NCBI RefSeq assembly: GCF_902459705.1
Contig: NZ_CABPRU010000002.1
Span: 496,001-560,000 of the forward strand
DNA from: Pandoraea terrigena
Lineage (GTDB): Bacteria; Pseudomonadota; Gammaproteobacteria; Burkholderiales; Burkholderiaceae
Direction: 5' to 3'
Length of the DNA stretch: 64,000 nt
Shown here: positions 26,616-35,101 of the stretch, piece after piece
Position numbering within the stretch: position 1 is the first letter of the stretch
How the letters are laid out: each line of letters begins with the position of its first letter
The notes under the pieces: generated by a model
The model's database searches: none
What the model was told of the DNA's origin: nothing
What the model saw: only the letters and a program-made list of their open reading frames with translations
Translations under genes and position numbers: made by a program

Positions 26616-26689
26616 GCGGGCGTCGTATAATGGTAATACCCTAGCTTCCCAAGCTAGAGCCGTGGGTTCGATTCCCATCGCCCGCTCCA
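26616..26689 (+). tRNA. tRNA-Gly (anticodon CCC)
   Basis: The 74-base gene begins GCGGGCG and ends CGCCCGCTCCA, so the acceptor stem pairs perfectly and CCA is encoded. The anticodon stem CTAGC/GCTAG encloses the loop TTCCCAA, giving anticodon CCC for GGG codons. The T arm contains GGGTTCGATTCCC. It resembles E. coli tRNA-Gly(CCC). The low-GC genes immediately upstream suggest that this locus may have served as an insertion point, but no duplicated 3' end of the tRNA was found. Confidence 0.97.
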
Positions 26690-26726
26690 CAGCATGCTTC
26701 AGCAGCGCTCGCAGCACCCATCGATC

Positions 26727-26750
26727 AGCCGTCTTACAGACGGCTTTTTT
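26727..26750 (+). terminator. Intrinsic terminator after tRNA-Gly
   Basis: The perfect 8-bp stem AGCCGTCT / AGACGGCT (26727-26734 and 26738-26745) has loop TAC and is followed by a T-run. It lies 37 bases after the tRNA. Confidence 0.9.
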
Positions 26751-26825
26751 GCGTTCATCGCCTCCATGACAACTCACGCCCGGCAGGTTGGTCTACACGG
26801 ATTCCGCCAGCGAGCGCGAGCCGCG

Positions 26826-27782
26826 ATGTCATCGCTGCGCAGCGTTCTGTGTACCCTCCTCGCGGTGGCGACTCCATTGGCGTCCGCACAACCCCCTGTA
26901 CCGCCCGCCGCCGCCGTCACCATACCGGCCGGACGCAATATCGGTATCGGCGCTCCGTGGGTCAGCTACTACGGCAACGTCGGCCGCCTCGACCTCGCAC
27001 GCATGGCGAACACCTTCCGGCTCATCGACATCGACGCCGATCCCGATCAAGGGAACGTCACGCCCGCTCAAATCGCCACGCTCAAAGCCGGAGGCAAGAA
27101 CCGCGTCGTCAGCTATCTCAATCTCGGCGCCTGTGAGCGCTTTCGTTCGTATTGGCAACACGCCCCCGCCGGCTTCCTCTCCTGCGGCAGCAATCACCGC
27201 GCTCATCTGGGCCGCTATGACGGCTACCACGATGAAACCTGGATGAACCCGGCCGACCCGGCGTACCGCAAGCTCATCGTGAGGTACGTCGCACCGCGAT
27301 TGATTGCGCAGGGCGTCGACGGCTTCTACCTCGATAATCTCGAACTGATCGAGCATGGCGTGCGTACCCGCAACGGCCCCTGCGACGCCGCTTGCCAGCA
27401 AGGCGCGCTCGATCTCGTGCGCGAACTGCGCGACGCTTTCCCCGACAAGATCCTCATCATGCAGAACGCCACCAGCCCGGCAACGCGCCTCGGCATCACC
27501 GGTGGTGTGGCCTTCGCGTCGCTGCTCGACGGCATTGCACACGAGGAGGTCTACGCGCCAGTGCATGACGCCGATGTCGAGCGCGAATTGCTGAAGTGGT
27601 CTCGACTGCCCGCCGGCACGTCAGGACGCAAGCTCTGGATCGGCACGCTCGACTATGTCGGCAGGTGCGGCAACGCACGTCAGGCCAGAAGTGTCTTCGC
27701 CCGTAGCCGGGCGCACGGTTTCAGCCCGTCCGTGAGCGACGCCAGCGCAGGCCAGAACGTGGTGTGTTACTGGGGCTTCTGA
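26826..27782 (+). CDS. Secreted GH114/TM1410-like glycosidase-fold protein
   Basis: The 318-residue protein has a signal peptide (MSSLRSVLCTLLAVATPL, cleavage near ASAQP). A TIM-barrel of the endo-alpha-1,4-polygalactosaminidase/TM1410 type follows: WVSYYGNVGRLDL, LIDIDADPDQGN, VVSYLNLGACERFRSYW, then VDGFYLDNLELIEHG, where the Asp after FYL sits at the catalytic-end strand, and a late EEVYAP. Members hydrolyse galactosaminogalactan-type polymers or are uncharacterised; the substrate here is unknown. The start at 26826 was chosen for the signal peptide. The open frame extends back to 26694, through the tRNA terminator. Confidence 0.78.
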   Translation: MSSLRSVLCTLLAVATPLASAQPPVPPAAAVTIPAGRNIGIGAPWVSYYGNVGRLDLARMANTFRLIDIDADPDQGNVTPAQIATLKAGGKNRVVSYLNLGACERFRSYWQHAPAGFLSCGSNHRAHLGRYDGYHDETWMNPADPAYRKLIVRYVAPRLIAQGVDGFYLDNLELIEHGVRTRNGPCDAACQQGALDLVRELRDAFPDKILIMQNATSPATRLGITGGVAFASLLDGIAHEEVYAPVHDADVERELLKWSRLPAGTSGRKLWIGTLDYVGRCGNARQARSVFARSRAHGFSPSVSDASAGQNVVCYWGF

Positions 27783-27877
27783 GCCGATCGGCGGGCGATC
27801 CGTGGGCGTAGGGCAGGCAAATGGGCAGGCGAACGGCCCGCGCAGTGTAAACTGCTGGGTTTTCGACCCCCTGTGAA

Positions 27878-28675
27878 ATGGTGCAAGTGCCCCGGCGTCC
27901 CGTTATCAGCGCCCCGACACTCATACGCTCGCTGGCCCGTCTGAGCACGTTCGCCCCGCCTGAGGCCGCGCCGTCGCTCTCGGACCGCATGAGTCAGTGG
28001 CTGGGCTGGACCGACGCCATCGCCCTGTCGTCGGCCCTCAAATCCGCCCCGCCGGCCGCAACGCCCGGCGCGCGCGCGGCTGCGCACGATCCGGCCAGCG
28101 AACTGGCACGCGTGCGCGCCGACCTCGCCGCCGCCATCGCTCGTGATTGTGGCCTCGCCGCCGCACCCGGCGGGCAGATCCGCGCCCTGAGCGCCGCCGA
28201 ACGTCAACGGGCAGCGTCCTTCGCGGAGTTTCCCGCCTATCGCCAACGCTACGCGACGTCGCAGCAGACGATGGATACGGCGATCAGCGCCCTGCGCACC
28301 CGCCTGCGCGCACAGTTGGCGCTGCACGCGCCGCACGCCGCCCGGCTCGCCAGCGTCGATGCCGTCATGGAACGCGTGATGGCCGCGCGTGAGCGCACAC
28401 TTCTCGCCAGCGTGCCGAATCTGCTCGAAGGGCACTTCGTGCGCCTGCGCGATACGGAACAAGCCGCGATCGCCGCCCCGCGCGTGCCCGGCACACCGCC
28501 GCTCGCGCCCGCCGGCACGTGGCTCGACACCTTTCACCGGGACATGCAGAGCCTCCTGCTCGCGGAACTGGATATACGCCTGGAACCGATCGAAGGGCTG
28601 ATCGCCGCCCTCGCCTCGGCACCTCCCGGCGAAAACGTTAGTGAACCCGGACAACATGACCCGTTACCTCGTTGA
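27878..28675 (+). CDS. DUF3348 protein, first gene of the motor-like operon
   Basis: The 265-residue soluble protein has the DUF3348 pattern: PTLIRSLARLSTF, then LSDRMSQWLGWTDAIALSSAL, a middle segment FAEFPAYRQRYATSQQTMD, and a helical C-terminal half with ARLASVDAVMERVMAARERTLLAS. No membrane segment, signal peptide or catalytic motif is visible, so a cytoplasmic, helix-rich partner protein is likely. Its 3' end overlaps the start of the next gene by 20 bases or more, and the following junctions also overlap, so all four genes should be translated together. The family is known mainly from Burkholderiales and has no established function. Confidence 0.85.
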   Translation: MVQVPRRPVISAPTLIRSLARLSTFAPPEAAPSLSDRMSQWLGWTDAIALSSALKSAPPAATPGARAAAHDPASELARVRADLAAAIARDCGLAAAPGGQIRALSAAERQRAASFAEFPAYRQRYATSQQTMDTAISALRTRLRAQLALHAPHAARLASVDAVMERVMAARERTLLASVPNLLEGHFVRLRDTEQAAIAAPRVPGTPPLAPAGTWLDTFHRDMQSLLLAELDIRLEPIEGLIAALASAPPGENVSEPGQHDPLPR

Positions 28676-31496
28676 TCTCGTTGCCTTTGTCGCAGGGCTG
28701 GCCGTCGTCGGCTGGATCGCCATCGGCTATGCCGGCACCAACCCGCTCGCGCTGGCCGTCGCCCTGCTCATCGCCGCCGTCTATCTCTTCGGCGCCCTCG
28801 AACTCAAACGCTTTCATCAAGCGACGAACGCCCTCGCCAACGCCGTCTCCCGCCTGAATTCGACCCCCGCATCGCTGCCCGCGTGGCTCGACACGCTCCC
28901 GGCCAGCCTGCGCACCGCCGTGCGTCTGCGCGTCGAAGGCGAACGCGTCGGCCTGCCCGGCCCCGCCCTAACGCCCTACCTCGTCGGCTTGCTCGTGTTG
29001 CTCGGCATGCTCGGCACCTTCCTCGGCATGGCCGCCACGTTGCGCGGCACCGGGCTCGCGCTCGAAGGCGCCACCGATCTCGAGGCCATCCGCGCCTCGC
29101 TCGCGTCGCCCGTCAGAGGTCTCGGCTTTGCTTTCGGCACATCGGTCGCCGGGGTCGCCACGTCGGCCATGCTCGGCCTGCTCGCCGCGCTCGCGCGCAA
29201 ACAACGCGCCCAGGTCGTGCAATCGCTCGACGCGCGCATCGTCACGACGCTGCGCAGCTTCTCGCAGCAGCATCAGCGCGAAACCACGCTGCAGTTGCTT
29301 CAGCAGCAAGCGACGGTCATGCCCGCCCTCGTCGATCGTCTGCAGGACATGATGGTCGCCATGGAACGCCAGAGCCAGTCCCTCGGCGAGCGGCTCGTCG
29401 CCCATCAGGACGCCCTGCACACCAAGACCGACGCCTCGTATGCGCAACTCACCGGTGCCATGCAGCAGTACCTGAAGGACAGCGTGGCGACGACCGCCAG
29501 CGCCGCCGGTGCCGCCATCCGTCCCGAGGTCGAGGCGACGATGGCCAGCCTCGCGCGTGAGTCGGCGTCGTGGCATCAGACGGTCGCCACCGCGATGCAG
29601 GATCGAATGGACGGCCTGTCGGATCGCTTCGAGGCGACGACCGCGCGCGTGGCTAACGTCTGGACGGAATCGCTCGACGCGCAATTACGCACCAACGCAT
29701 CGCTCGCCACCGATCTGCGCGCGGCACTAGGCGAATTCACGCAAACATTCGAGGCCCGCTCGTCCCGACTGGTCGACGACGTCGCCGCTCGGCTCGAAAC
29801 CGTGACCGGCCAGGTCAGCGCCGCGCACGCCGGTGTCGCGCAAACGTGGGAAACGTCGCTCGCCGCGCAGCAGCATACCCATGATGTCCTCGCCAAGGAC
29901 CTCGGCGCCACGCTTGCGCAATTCGCCCAGACCTTCGAGGCACGCTCGACCGACCTGCTCGCCAACGTCGCCTCGCGTCTCGACACTGCGACCGGCAGCA
30001 TCGCCACGGCGCAAACGACCGTCGCCCAGGCATGGGAGCAGGCCCTGGCCCAACAGCAGCGCTCTCACAACGCCCTCACGCAAGACCTCGGCGCCGCGCT
30101 GGAACGCTTCGCCCAGACGTTTGAGACGCGTTCCACCGCGCTGCTCGGCGACGTGGCGGACAAGCTCGACGCCGCCGGCAACCGTGTCAGCGGTGCGCAC
30201 GAGCGCGTCGCGCAGGCGTGGGATCAATCGATCGCGTTGCAACAGCAGGCCAACGCCGCCCTGAACACCGAACTCGGCGCCGCGCTCACCCGCTTCACCG
30301 AGACCTTCGAGCAACGCTCGGCACATCTGATCGACAGCGTCAGCCTGCGCACGGAAGGCGCGATGCACAGCGTGTCGGAGACGGCCAGCGTCGTGTCGAG
30401 CGAGTGGAAGCAGGCGCTCACCGCGCAGCAGTCCGCCAACGACGCGCTCGCGCGCGATCTGGCAAGCGCGCTTGCCCGCTTCGCGGACACCTTCGAGAAC
30501 CGCGCTTCGCAATTGCTGCAAAGCGTTTCGGCGCAGATGGACTCGACGTCGACCAACGTGGCGCAAACGTGGCGCGACGCCATCGCGGAACACGCACGAA
30601 CGAGCGAGCGGCTGGCCGATGGCAATCAGCAACTCGTGGCCGCGACGACCAGCGTCTTTACGGACCACAGCGCGTCGCTGCTCCAAGCGCTTCAAGCGGC
30701 CAACGCGGCCCATCACGACGCCGCGTCCGAGCGCGAAACGCAACGTCTGTCCGCATGGACGCAAACGCTCGAAGACACGCTCGCCACGCTGCGCTCGGAA
30801 TGGCAACAGGTCGGCGCACACAGCACCCAACAGCATCAGACGATCTGCGACACACTCGCCCGCACCGCGCTGGAGATGTCCGAACAGACGCGCGCCCACG
30901 CCAGCGACACGCTCGCCGAAATTTCACGCCTGGTACAGACCGCGTCCGAGGCGCCGAAGGCCGCTGCCGAGATCATCGGCGAGCTGCGCCAGAAGCTCTC
31001 CGAGAGCATGGTGCGCGACAACGCCATGCTGGAAGAACGCTCGCGTCTGCTCGACACGCTGGGCACGCTGCTCGACACCGTCAAGCACGCCGGCAACGAG
31101 CAACGTGCCGCCGTCGACGAACTGGTGACGACGTCCGCGCAACTGCTCGAACGCGCGGGCGCGCATCTGGGCGACGCGATCGCCGCGCAAACGGAGAAGC
31201 TCACCGCCGCGTCGGCGCAGGTCACGGGCAGCGCGGTGGAAATCGCGAGCCTGGGCGACGCCTTCGGGGCCGCCGTGCAAGCGTTCGGCGAATCCAACAC
31301 GCAACTGCTCGACCATCTGCAACGCATCGAAGCCGCGCTCGACAAGTCGATGGCGCGCAGCGACGAACAACTTGGCTACTACGTCGCGCAGGCACGCGAG
31401 GTCGTGGAGCTGAGCGTGATGTCGCAGAAGCAGATCCTCGAGAACCTCCAGGACCTGGCACAGACGCGCTCACAACCGGGTAACGCGGCAGCATGA
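28656..31496 (+). CDS. DUF802 protein: MotA/ExbB/ZorA-like channel subunit with long repeat coiled-coil tail
   Basis: The product is 946 residues from the ATG at 28656; a GTG at 28641 would add five. Four hydrophobic segments lie in the first 180 residues: about 5-25, 30-47, 106-126 and 156-180. The last two, with LLGMLGTFLGMAATLRG and GFAFGTSVAGVATSAMLG, match the core helices of MotA/TolQ/ExbB proton channels, including Thr/Ser residues facing the pore in that family. The remaining 760 or so residues are Ala/Gln-rich helix with tandem 62-residue repeats, each opening with a Trp, as in DUF802. This is the layout of ZorA from Zorya: a channel plus a long cytoplasmic rod. The stop codon overlaps the OmpA-family gene (ATGA). 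Function is unknown; the motor assignment is inferred. Confidence 0.85.
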   Translation: MTRYLVDLVAFVAGLAVVGWIAIGYAGTNPLALAVALLIAAVYLFGALELKRFHQATNALANAVSRLNSTPASLPAWLDTLPASLRTAVRLRVEGERVGLPGPALTPYLVGLLVLLGMLGTFLGMAATLRGTGLALEGATDLEAIRASLASPVRGLGFAFGTSVAGVATSAMLGLLAALARKQRAQVVQSLDARIVTTLRSFSQQHQRETTLQLLQQQATVMPALVDRLQDMMVAMERQSQSLGERLVAHQDALHTKTDASYAQLTGAMQQYLKDSVATTASAAGAAIRPEVEATMASLARESASWHQTVATAMQDRMDGLSDRFEATTARVANVWTESLDAQLRTNASLATDLRAALGEFTQTFEARSSRLVDDVAARLETVTGQVSAAHAGVAQTWETSLAAQQHTHDVLAKDLGATLAQFAQTFEARSTDLLANVASRLDTATGSIATAQTTVAQAWEQALAQQQRSHNALTQDLGAALERFAQTFETRSTALLGDVADKLDAAGNRVSGAHERVAQAWDQSIALQQQANAALNTELGAALTRFTETFEQRSAHLIDSVSLRTEGAMHSVSETASVVSSEWKQALTAQQSANDALARDLASALARFADTFENRASQLLQSVSAQMDSTSTNVAQTWRDAIAEHARTSERLADGNQQLVAATTSVFTDHSASLLQALQAANAAHHDAASERETQRLSAWTQTLEDTLATLRSEWQQVGAHSTQQHQTICDTLARTALEMSEQTRAHASDTLAEISRLVQTASEAPKAAAEIIGELRQKLSESMVRDNAMLEERSRLLDTLGTLLDTVKHAGNEQRAAVDELVTTSAQLLERAGAHLGDAIAAQTEKLTAASAQVTGSAVEIASLGDAFGAAVQAFGESNTQLLDHLQRIEAALDKSMARSDEQLGYYVAQAREVVELSVMSQKQILENLQDLAQTRSQPGNAAA
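29658..30566 (+). repeat. Tandem 186-bp repeats encoding 62-residue DUF802 units
   Basis: Four units of exactly 62 residues are followed by one of 55 and a degenerate sixth (to about 30755). Each starts with a Trp-containing (A/T/E)W(E/D/K)QxL, continues with LxxDLGAALxxFxxTFExRS, and ends in a VAQ-like boundary. The units differ by many substitutions, so they are old duplications. The regular length suggests a fixed helical period in the rod. Confidence 0.85.
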
Positions 31497-32161
31497 GAGA
31501 CGATTTCGACGCGGACGTCGGGGACAACGGCGAGGTCGGTGCCGCAGCGCCGACATGGGCCGTCTTCGGCGACCTGATGTCGGTGATGCTCGGCGCCTTC
31601 GTGCTCATCATGCTCGGTGTGATCGGCGTGCAGATCGAACTGTCCGCCAAGCTCGATCGCGAGGTGAAGGAACGCCGAGCCGAAACGCAACGCCGCGAAA
31701 CCCTCGAGAAGGCGCTGGCCGGACCGCTCGCGGGCGGACGCGTCACACTCGTGAATGGTCGCATCGGCATCAGCGGCAATGTGCTCTTTGCACTGAATTC
31801 GGACCAGTTGCAGCCACAGGGACGCGAGGTGCTGCGCAGCCTGGCCACGCCGCTGGCCGCCTATTTGCGGGCGAGCGACGAGATTCTCATGGTCAGCGGC
31901 TTCACCGACGATCAGCAGGTGCGCGAGACAAACCGGCGATTCGCCGATAACTGGGAGTTGTCGGCCCAGCGCGCGCTCACCGTCACCCGTGAATTGATTG
32001 CCGCTGGCGTGCCGCCGTCATCGATCTTCTCGGCCGCGTTTGGATCGGAACAGCCCGTTACGGCGAACAGTGACGAAGCCGGTCGCGCGAAGAACCGCCG
32101 CGTGGAAATCGCACCGATGCCACGCAGCAGTGCCAGCAACGCGGGTAAGCCCCATGCGTGA
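31493..32161 (+). CDS. MotB/ZorB-like OmpA-family protein
   Basis: The 222-residue protein has one membrane helix near the N-terminus (about 22-46). This follows the MotB/ZorB pattern PTWAVFGDLMSVMLGAFVLIM, with D27 in the position of the proton-carrying aspartate. A short linker and an OmpA-type peptidoglycan-binding domain follow (about 85-210: VLFALNSDQLQPQGREVL, SGFTDDQQ, RALTVTRELIAAGV, FGSEQP, KNRRVEI). It should anchor the upstream DUF802 channel to the cell wall, as MotB does for MotA. Its ATG overlaps the previous stop (ATGA) and its last 8 bases overlap the next gene. It lacks an outer-membrane signal peptide, so it is not a Pal-type lipoprotein. Confidence 0.9.
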   Translation: MRDDFDADVGDNGEVGAAAPTWAVFGDLMSVMLGAFVLIMLGVIGVQIELSAKLDREVKERRAETQRRETLEKALAGPLAGGRVTLVNGRIGISGNVLFALNSDQLQPQGREVLRSLATPLAAYLRASDEILMVSGFTDDQQVRETNRRFADNWELSAQRALTVTRELIAAGVPPSSIFSAAFGSEQPVTANSDEAGRAKNRRVEIAPMPRSSASNAGKPHA

Positions 32162-33008
32162 CGCGATGCGCGCCAAGGCCGCCGCCGCAGAGACGCGCGA
32201 TGCCTCGGACACGTTGTCCGAGCAACTCGCCGCATGGCGAGCGCAAGGTGCCGACAAACGCGACCCTGCACGCTTTCATCACATCGAAGCGCTGGCGCTG
32301 CGCAGCCGTGCGTTTCGCGGCGATGTGCGACGCGTGCTCGACGAACGCCTTGCGGCACTCGTCGACGCGTTTGCGCAGTCGCTTGCCACGGCCAGCGAGA
32401 CACCCGCCACATCGACCGCTGCATCCACCGATCGTGCAGACCCGACGACACACCGTATCGCATCGCCACTTGCGGCATTGACGGCAAGCATTGCGCTACG
32501 CGTTGGCGCCAATGAACGGCCCGCACCGCCAACGGCGTCTCGCCCTGCCAACGCCGCAACGCCGCCGGGCCAGGCGCGGCTCGCCAGCGCCAGCCCCACC
32601 GATGCCGGTCCGCCGGTCAGCGGGGCTGCGACAGCGGCGAAACGCCCCGTCGCGCCGCCCGCACCTGCGTCGGTGCCCCTCACGCCGACGGTGATCGCCA
32701 CCGACGACGCCTTCGAAGACCTCGACGTCCTCGAGTACTTCCGCGAGACGTGGTCGAAGCTGAGCACCGACGGCAATCTGCGCCAGTCGCTCGCCCAGGT
32801 GCCAGAGAACGCTGGCCCGCTCAATTCCAGCCATCTGGTGCACCGCGCGCTCTCGCTCATGCACGACATCTCGCCGGACTATCTGCGACACTTCCTGCGC
32901 CACGCAGACGCCCTCTCGTGGCTGGAAGACATGGAGACCACCGGCGCGCTTGGCAACAAGCCGGCCGCTCGCGTCGCCACCAAACCGGCGCGCTCGAAGA
33001 CGCGCTGA
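32154..33008 (+). CDS. DUF2894 protein, last gene of the motor-like operon
   Basis: The 284-residue protein starts MRDAMRAKAAAAETRDASD, inside the last codons of the OmpA-family gene. It has a helical N-terminal part with RFHHIEALALRSRAFRGDVRRVL, a long Pro/Ala/Thr-rich linker (about 85-185), and a conserved C-terminal part with LEYFRETWSKL, QVPENAGPLNSSHLVHRAL and LRHFLRHADALSWLEDM, all typical of DUF2894. No membrane segment or enzyme motif is visible. With DUF3348 it is one of two cytoplasmic proteins tied to the channel pair, probably as a rod-associated or effector component; this is inference. An intrinsic terminator follows 250 bases later. Confidence 0.85.
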   Translation: MRDAMRAKAAAAETRDASDTLSEQLAAWRAQGADKRDPARFHHIEALALRSRAFRGDVRRVLDERLAALVDAFAQSLATASETPATSTAASTDRADPTTHRIASPLAALTASIALRVGANERPAPPTASRPANAATPPGQARLASASPTDAGPPVSGAATAAKRPVAPPAPASVPLTPTVIATDDAFEDLDVLEYFRETWSKLSTDGNLRQSLAQVPENAGPLNSSHLVHRALSLMHDISPDYLRHFLRHADALSWLEDMETTGALGNKPAARVATKPARSKTR

Positions 33009-33261
33009 CGTCGATCCCGCCCAAGTCCGCGGCGGACGCCGTCGCGGCAAGGGCCTTCCGGCGCGCTTGGCGCCGGCGGTCATGCGGGTCGCTGGCCCGG
33101 GCCTGCGCGGGGCGTCAACTTGCCAGCCGAGGGCGTTCCGGGGGATAATCGAGCCCGTTCCCGACGCCAAGGCGCGGGAAAAACTTTCGAAAAATCATCG
33201 TGTTGGGTGCCAACTCAGGCCGCAATGCCGGATGTGCCGCCCGCCGCAGCATTCCTCGACA

Positions 33262-33287
33262 AGCCGTCGCCCAGACGGCTTTTTGTT
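33262..33287 (+). terminator. Intrinsic terminator just before trmB
   Basis: The 7-bp stem AGCCGTC / GACGGCT (33262-33268 and 33274-33280) has loop GCCCA and is followed by TTTTGTTT. It can end the four-gene operon upstream. It also lies only 10 bases from the trmB start, so any trmB transcript starting upstream must read through it. Between 33009 and 33261 I see no gene. Confidence 0.8.
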
Positions 33288-33290
33288 TCC

Positions 33291-34088
33291 ATGACGAACC
33301 ACGGACACCCACCGGCTGACGACGTGCAACCGGTCCACGACGACGCCGACTTGGGCGCGCCGCAATCCAACGCCACGGGCGACGACGACACACACGTCGG
33401 CCCGGACGACGTGGCGCACCCGCGCCGCATTCGCAGTTTCGTGCGTCGCGCCGGCCGCAGCTCGGAAGCGCAGAAGCGCGCGTTCGATGTGCTCGGCCCG
33501 CAATTCGTGCTGCCGTATGCCCCCGAAACGCTCGACTGGCCCGCCGCCTTCGCGCGCGCGGACGCGCCGCGCATTCTCGAAATCGGCTTCGGCATGGGCG
33601 ACGGCACCGCGCACATCGCGCAAGTGCGCCCGGCGGACGATTTCCTCGGCGTCGAAGTGCACGAGCCGGGCGTAGGCGCCCTGCTCAAGCGCATCGGCGA
33701 GACGCCGCTGTCGAATGTGCGCATCATTCAGCACGATGCCGTGGAAGTCGTCGAGCACATGCTGCCGGCAGGCTCGCTCGACGGCGTGCATGTCTTCTTC
33801 CCCGACCCGTGGCACAAGAAGCGCCATCACAAGCGCCGCTTGCTGCAACCGCCGTTCGTGGCATTGCTCGCCTCGCGTCTGAAGCCGGGCGGTTATCTGC
33901 ATTGCGCGACAGACTGGCAGGAATATGCCGAGCAGATGCTCGAAGTGCTAGGTGGTGAACCCACGTTGGAAAACACGGCTACCGATTACGCGCCGCGTCC
34001 GGACTATCGCCCGGTGACGAAGTTCGAGAATCGTGGCCTGCGCCTCGGTCACGGCGTGTGGGATCTCGTGTTCCGCAAGCGCACCTGA
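33291..34088 (+). CDS. trmB: tRNA (guanine-N7)-methyltransferase
   Basis: The 265-residue enzyme methylates G46 of tRNAs with S-adenosylmethionine. The SAM site is [16 protein letters not shown], followed by [12 protein letters not shown], and the family signature is [24 protein letters not shown]-terminal TKFENRG motif is also present. An extra acidic, disordered N-terminal stretch (residues 1-45) precedes the [11 protein letters not shown] core. The start at 33291 follows a terminator hairpin closely and lacks a clear ribosome binding site; a downstream start is possible but no better placed. A further start 57 codons upstream is in frame but not family-like. Confidence 0.93.
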   Translation: MTNHGHPPADDVQPVHDDADLGAPQSNATGDDDTHVGPDDVAHPRRIRSFVRRAGRSSEAQKRAFDVLGPQFVLPYAPETLDWPAAFARADAPRILEIGFGMGDGTAHIAQVRPADDFLGVEVHEPGVGALLKRIGETPLSNVRIIQHDAVEVVEHMLPAGSLDGVHVFFPDPWHKKRHHKRRLLQPPFVALLASRLKPGGYLHCATDWQEYAEQMLEVLGGEPTLENTATDYAPRPDYRPVTKFENRGLRLGHGVWDLVFRKRT

Positions 34089-34116
34089 GATATCTCGCCG
34101 GGATTGCAAAATGGAA

Positions 34117-34143
34117 GGGGCACCTCGCGGTGCCCCAGTTTCG
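34117..34143. terminator. Intrinsic terminator between trmB and uppP
   Basis: The perfect 8-bp stem GGGGCACC / GGTGCCCC (34117-34124 and 34129-34136) has loop TCGC and is followed by AGTTTCGTT. It sits between convergent genes. Confidence 0.75.
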
Positions 34144-34171
34144 TTCTGCTTCGGGTGTCGCGTGCGCCGAC

Positions 34172-35014
34172 TCAGTCGGCCCAGACGACCAGCCCGCTGT
34201 AGCCGGTGACCAGCACCACCAGCCCGAACACAATGCGATACCACGCGAACGCCGTGAAGTCATGCGACGCGATGTAGCGCAGCAGCCAGCGCACACAAAT
34301 GAAGGCGCTGATGAACGCGGCAATGAAGCCGACACCGAACAGGCTGAAGTCGTCGACCGACAGCGTCGAGCGCGCCTTGTAGAGTTCGTAGACGGTCGCC
34401 CCGAACAGGATGGGGATCGCGAGGAAGAACGAGAACTCGGTCGCCACCTTGCGCTCCAGCCCGAACATCATGCCGCCGATGATCGTCGCCCCCGAGCGCG
34501 ACGTGCCCGGTACGAGGGCAAAACACTGCGCCAGACCGACTTTCAGGGCGTCGGCGACTGAGAGGTCGTCCATCGAATTCACGCGCGGCCGCTTGCCCGC
34601 ATCGGTGTTGCGACGGTTGTGCCGCTCGACCAGCAGGATGATCACGCCGCCGACGATGAATGCCGTGGCCACCACAATCGGATTGAACAACGCCGCCTTG
34701 ATGTGTTTGCCGAGCCACAGGCCGAGCACGATAGCGGGCAGGCAAGCCACGATCACATTCACCGTAAAGCGACGCGCCCTGGCATCGCTGCCGAGGCCCG
34801 CCACGACCTGAGCAATCTTCTCGCGATACTCCCAGCACACCGCAAGAATGGCGCCGAACTGAATCACGATCTCGAAGACCTTGCCCTTGTCGTCGTTGAA
34901 GTCGAGCAGGCTGCCCGCCAGAATCAGGTGACCGGTCGATGAGATCGGCAGGAATTCGGTCAGCCCTTCGACCACACCGAGAATGACGGCTTTGAATGCC
35001 AGCAACCAGTCCAT
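34172..35014 (-). CDS. uppP: Undecaprenyl-diphosphatase (BacA family)
   Basis: The 280-residue polytopic membrane enzyme recycles undecaprenyl diphosphate to the monophosphate carrier used for peptidoglycan, LPS and protein glycan assembly. Both active-site motifs are intact: [15 protein letters not shown] at about residues 16-30, and [13 protein letters not shown] at about 172-184. Seven or eight membrane segments are predicted. It should supply carrier lipid to the glycan genes further along. The start is ATG at 35014, with a GGAACTC purine-rich region upstream. It has its own transcription unit. Confidence 0.95.
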   Translation of the reverse strand: MDWLLAFKAVILGVVEGLTEFLPISSTGHLILAGSLLDFNDDKGKVFEIVIQFGAILAVCWEYREKIAQVVAGLGSDARARRFTVNVIVACLPAIVLGLWLGKHIKAALFNPIVVATAFIVGGVIILLVERHNRRNTDAGKRPRVNSMDDLSVADALKVGLAQCFALVPGTSRSGATIIGGMMFGLERKVATEFSFFLAIPILFGATVYELYKARSTLSVDDFSLFGVGFIAAFISAFICVRWLLRYIASHDFTAFAWYRIVFGLVVLVTGYSGLVVWAD

Positions 35015-35101
35015 GCAATGAGTTCCTGAGAAGTCGTGAATAGCGAACAGGGGGAATACGGAACGCGACAGCGATGGGGCAGCCCGCGTCGGGTGAGCGC
35101 G

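Noticed and set aside
23905-26689. Attachment-site duplication of the tRNA-Gly 3' end flanking the island
   Set aside because: I looked for a second copy of the tRNA 3' end on the left side and saw none, and no integrase gene is present, so site-specific integration is not supported.
29658-30566. Repeat array as a CRISPR or mobile element
   Set aside because: The 186-bp period is in frame, has no spacers, and keeps an open reading frame; it is protein repeat structure.
28656-32161. Direct identification as a Zorya defence system
   Set aside because: No ZorC, ZorD or ZorE homologue is present and the neighbours are chromosomal housekeeping genes, so only similarity of design to ZorAB is claimed.
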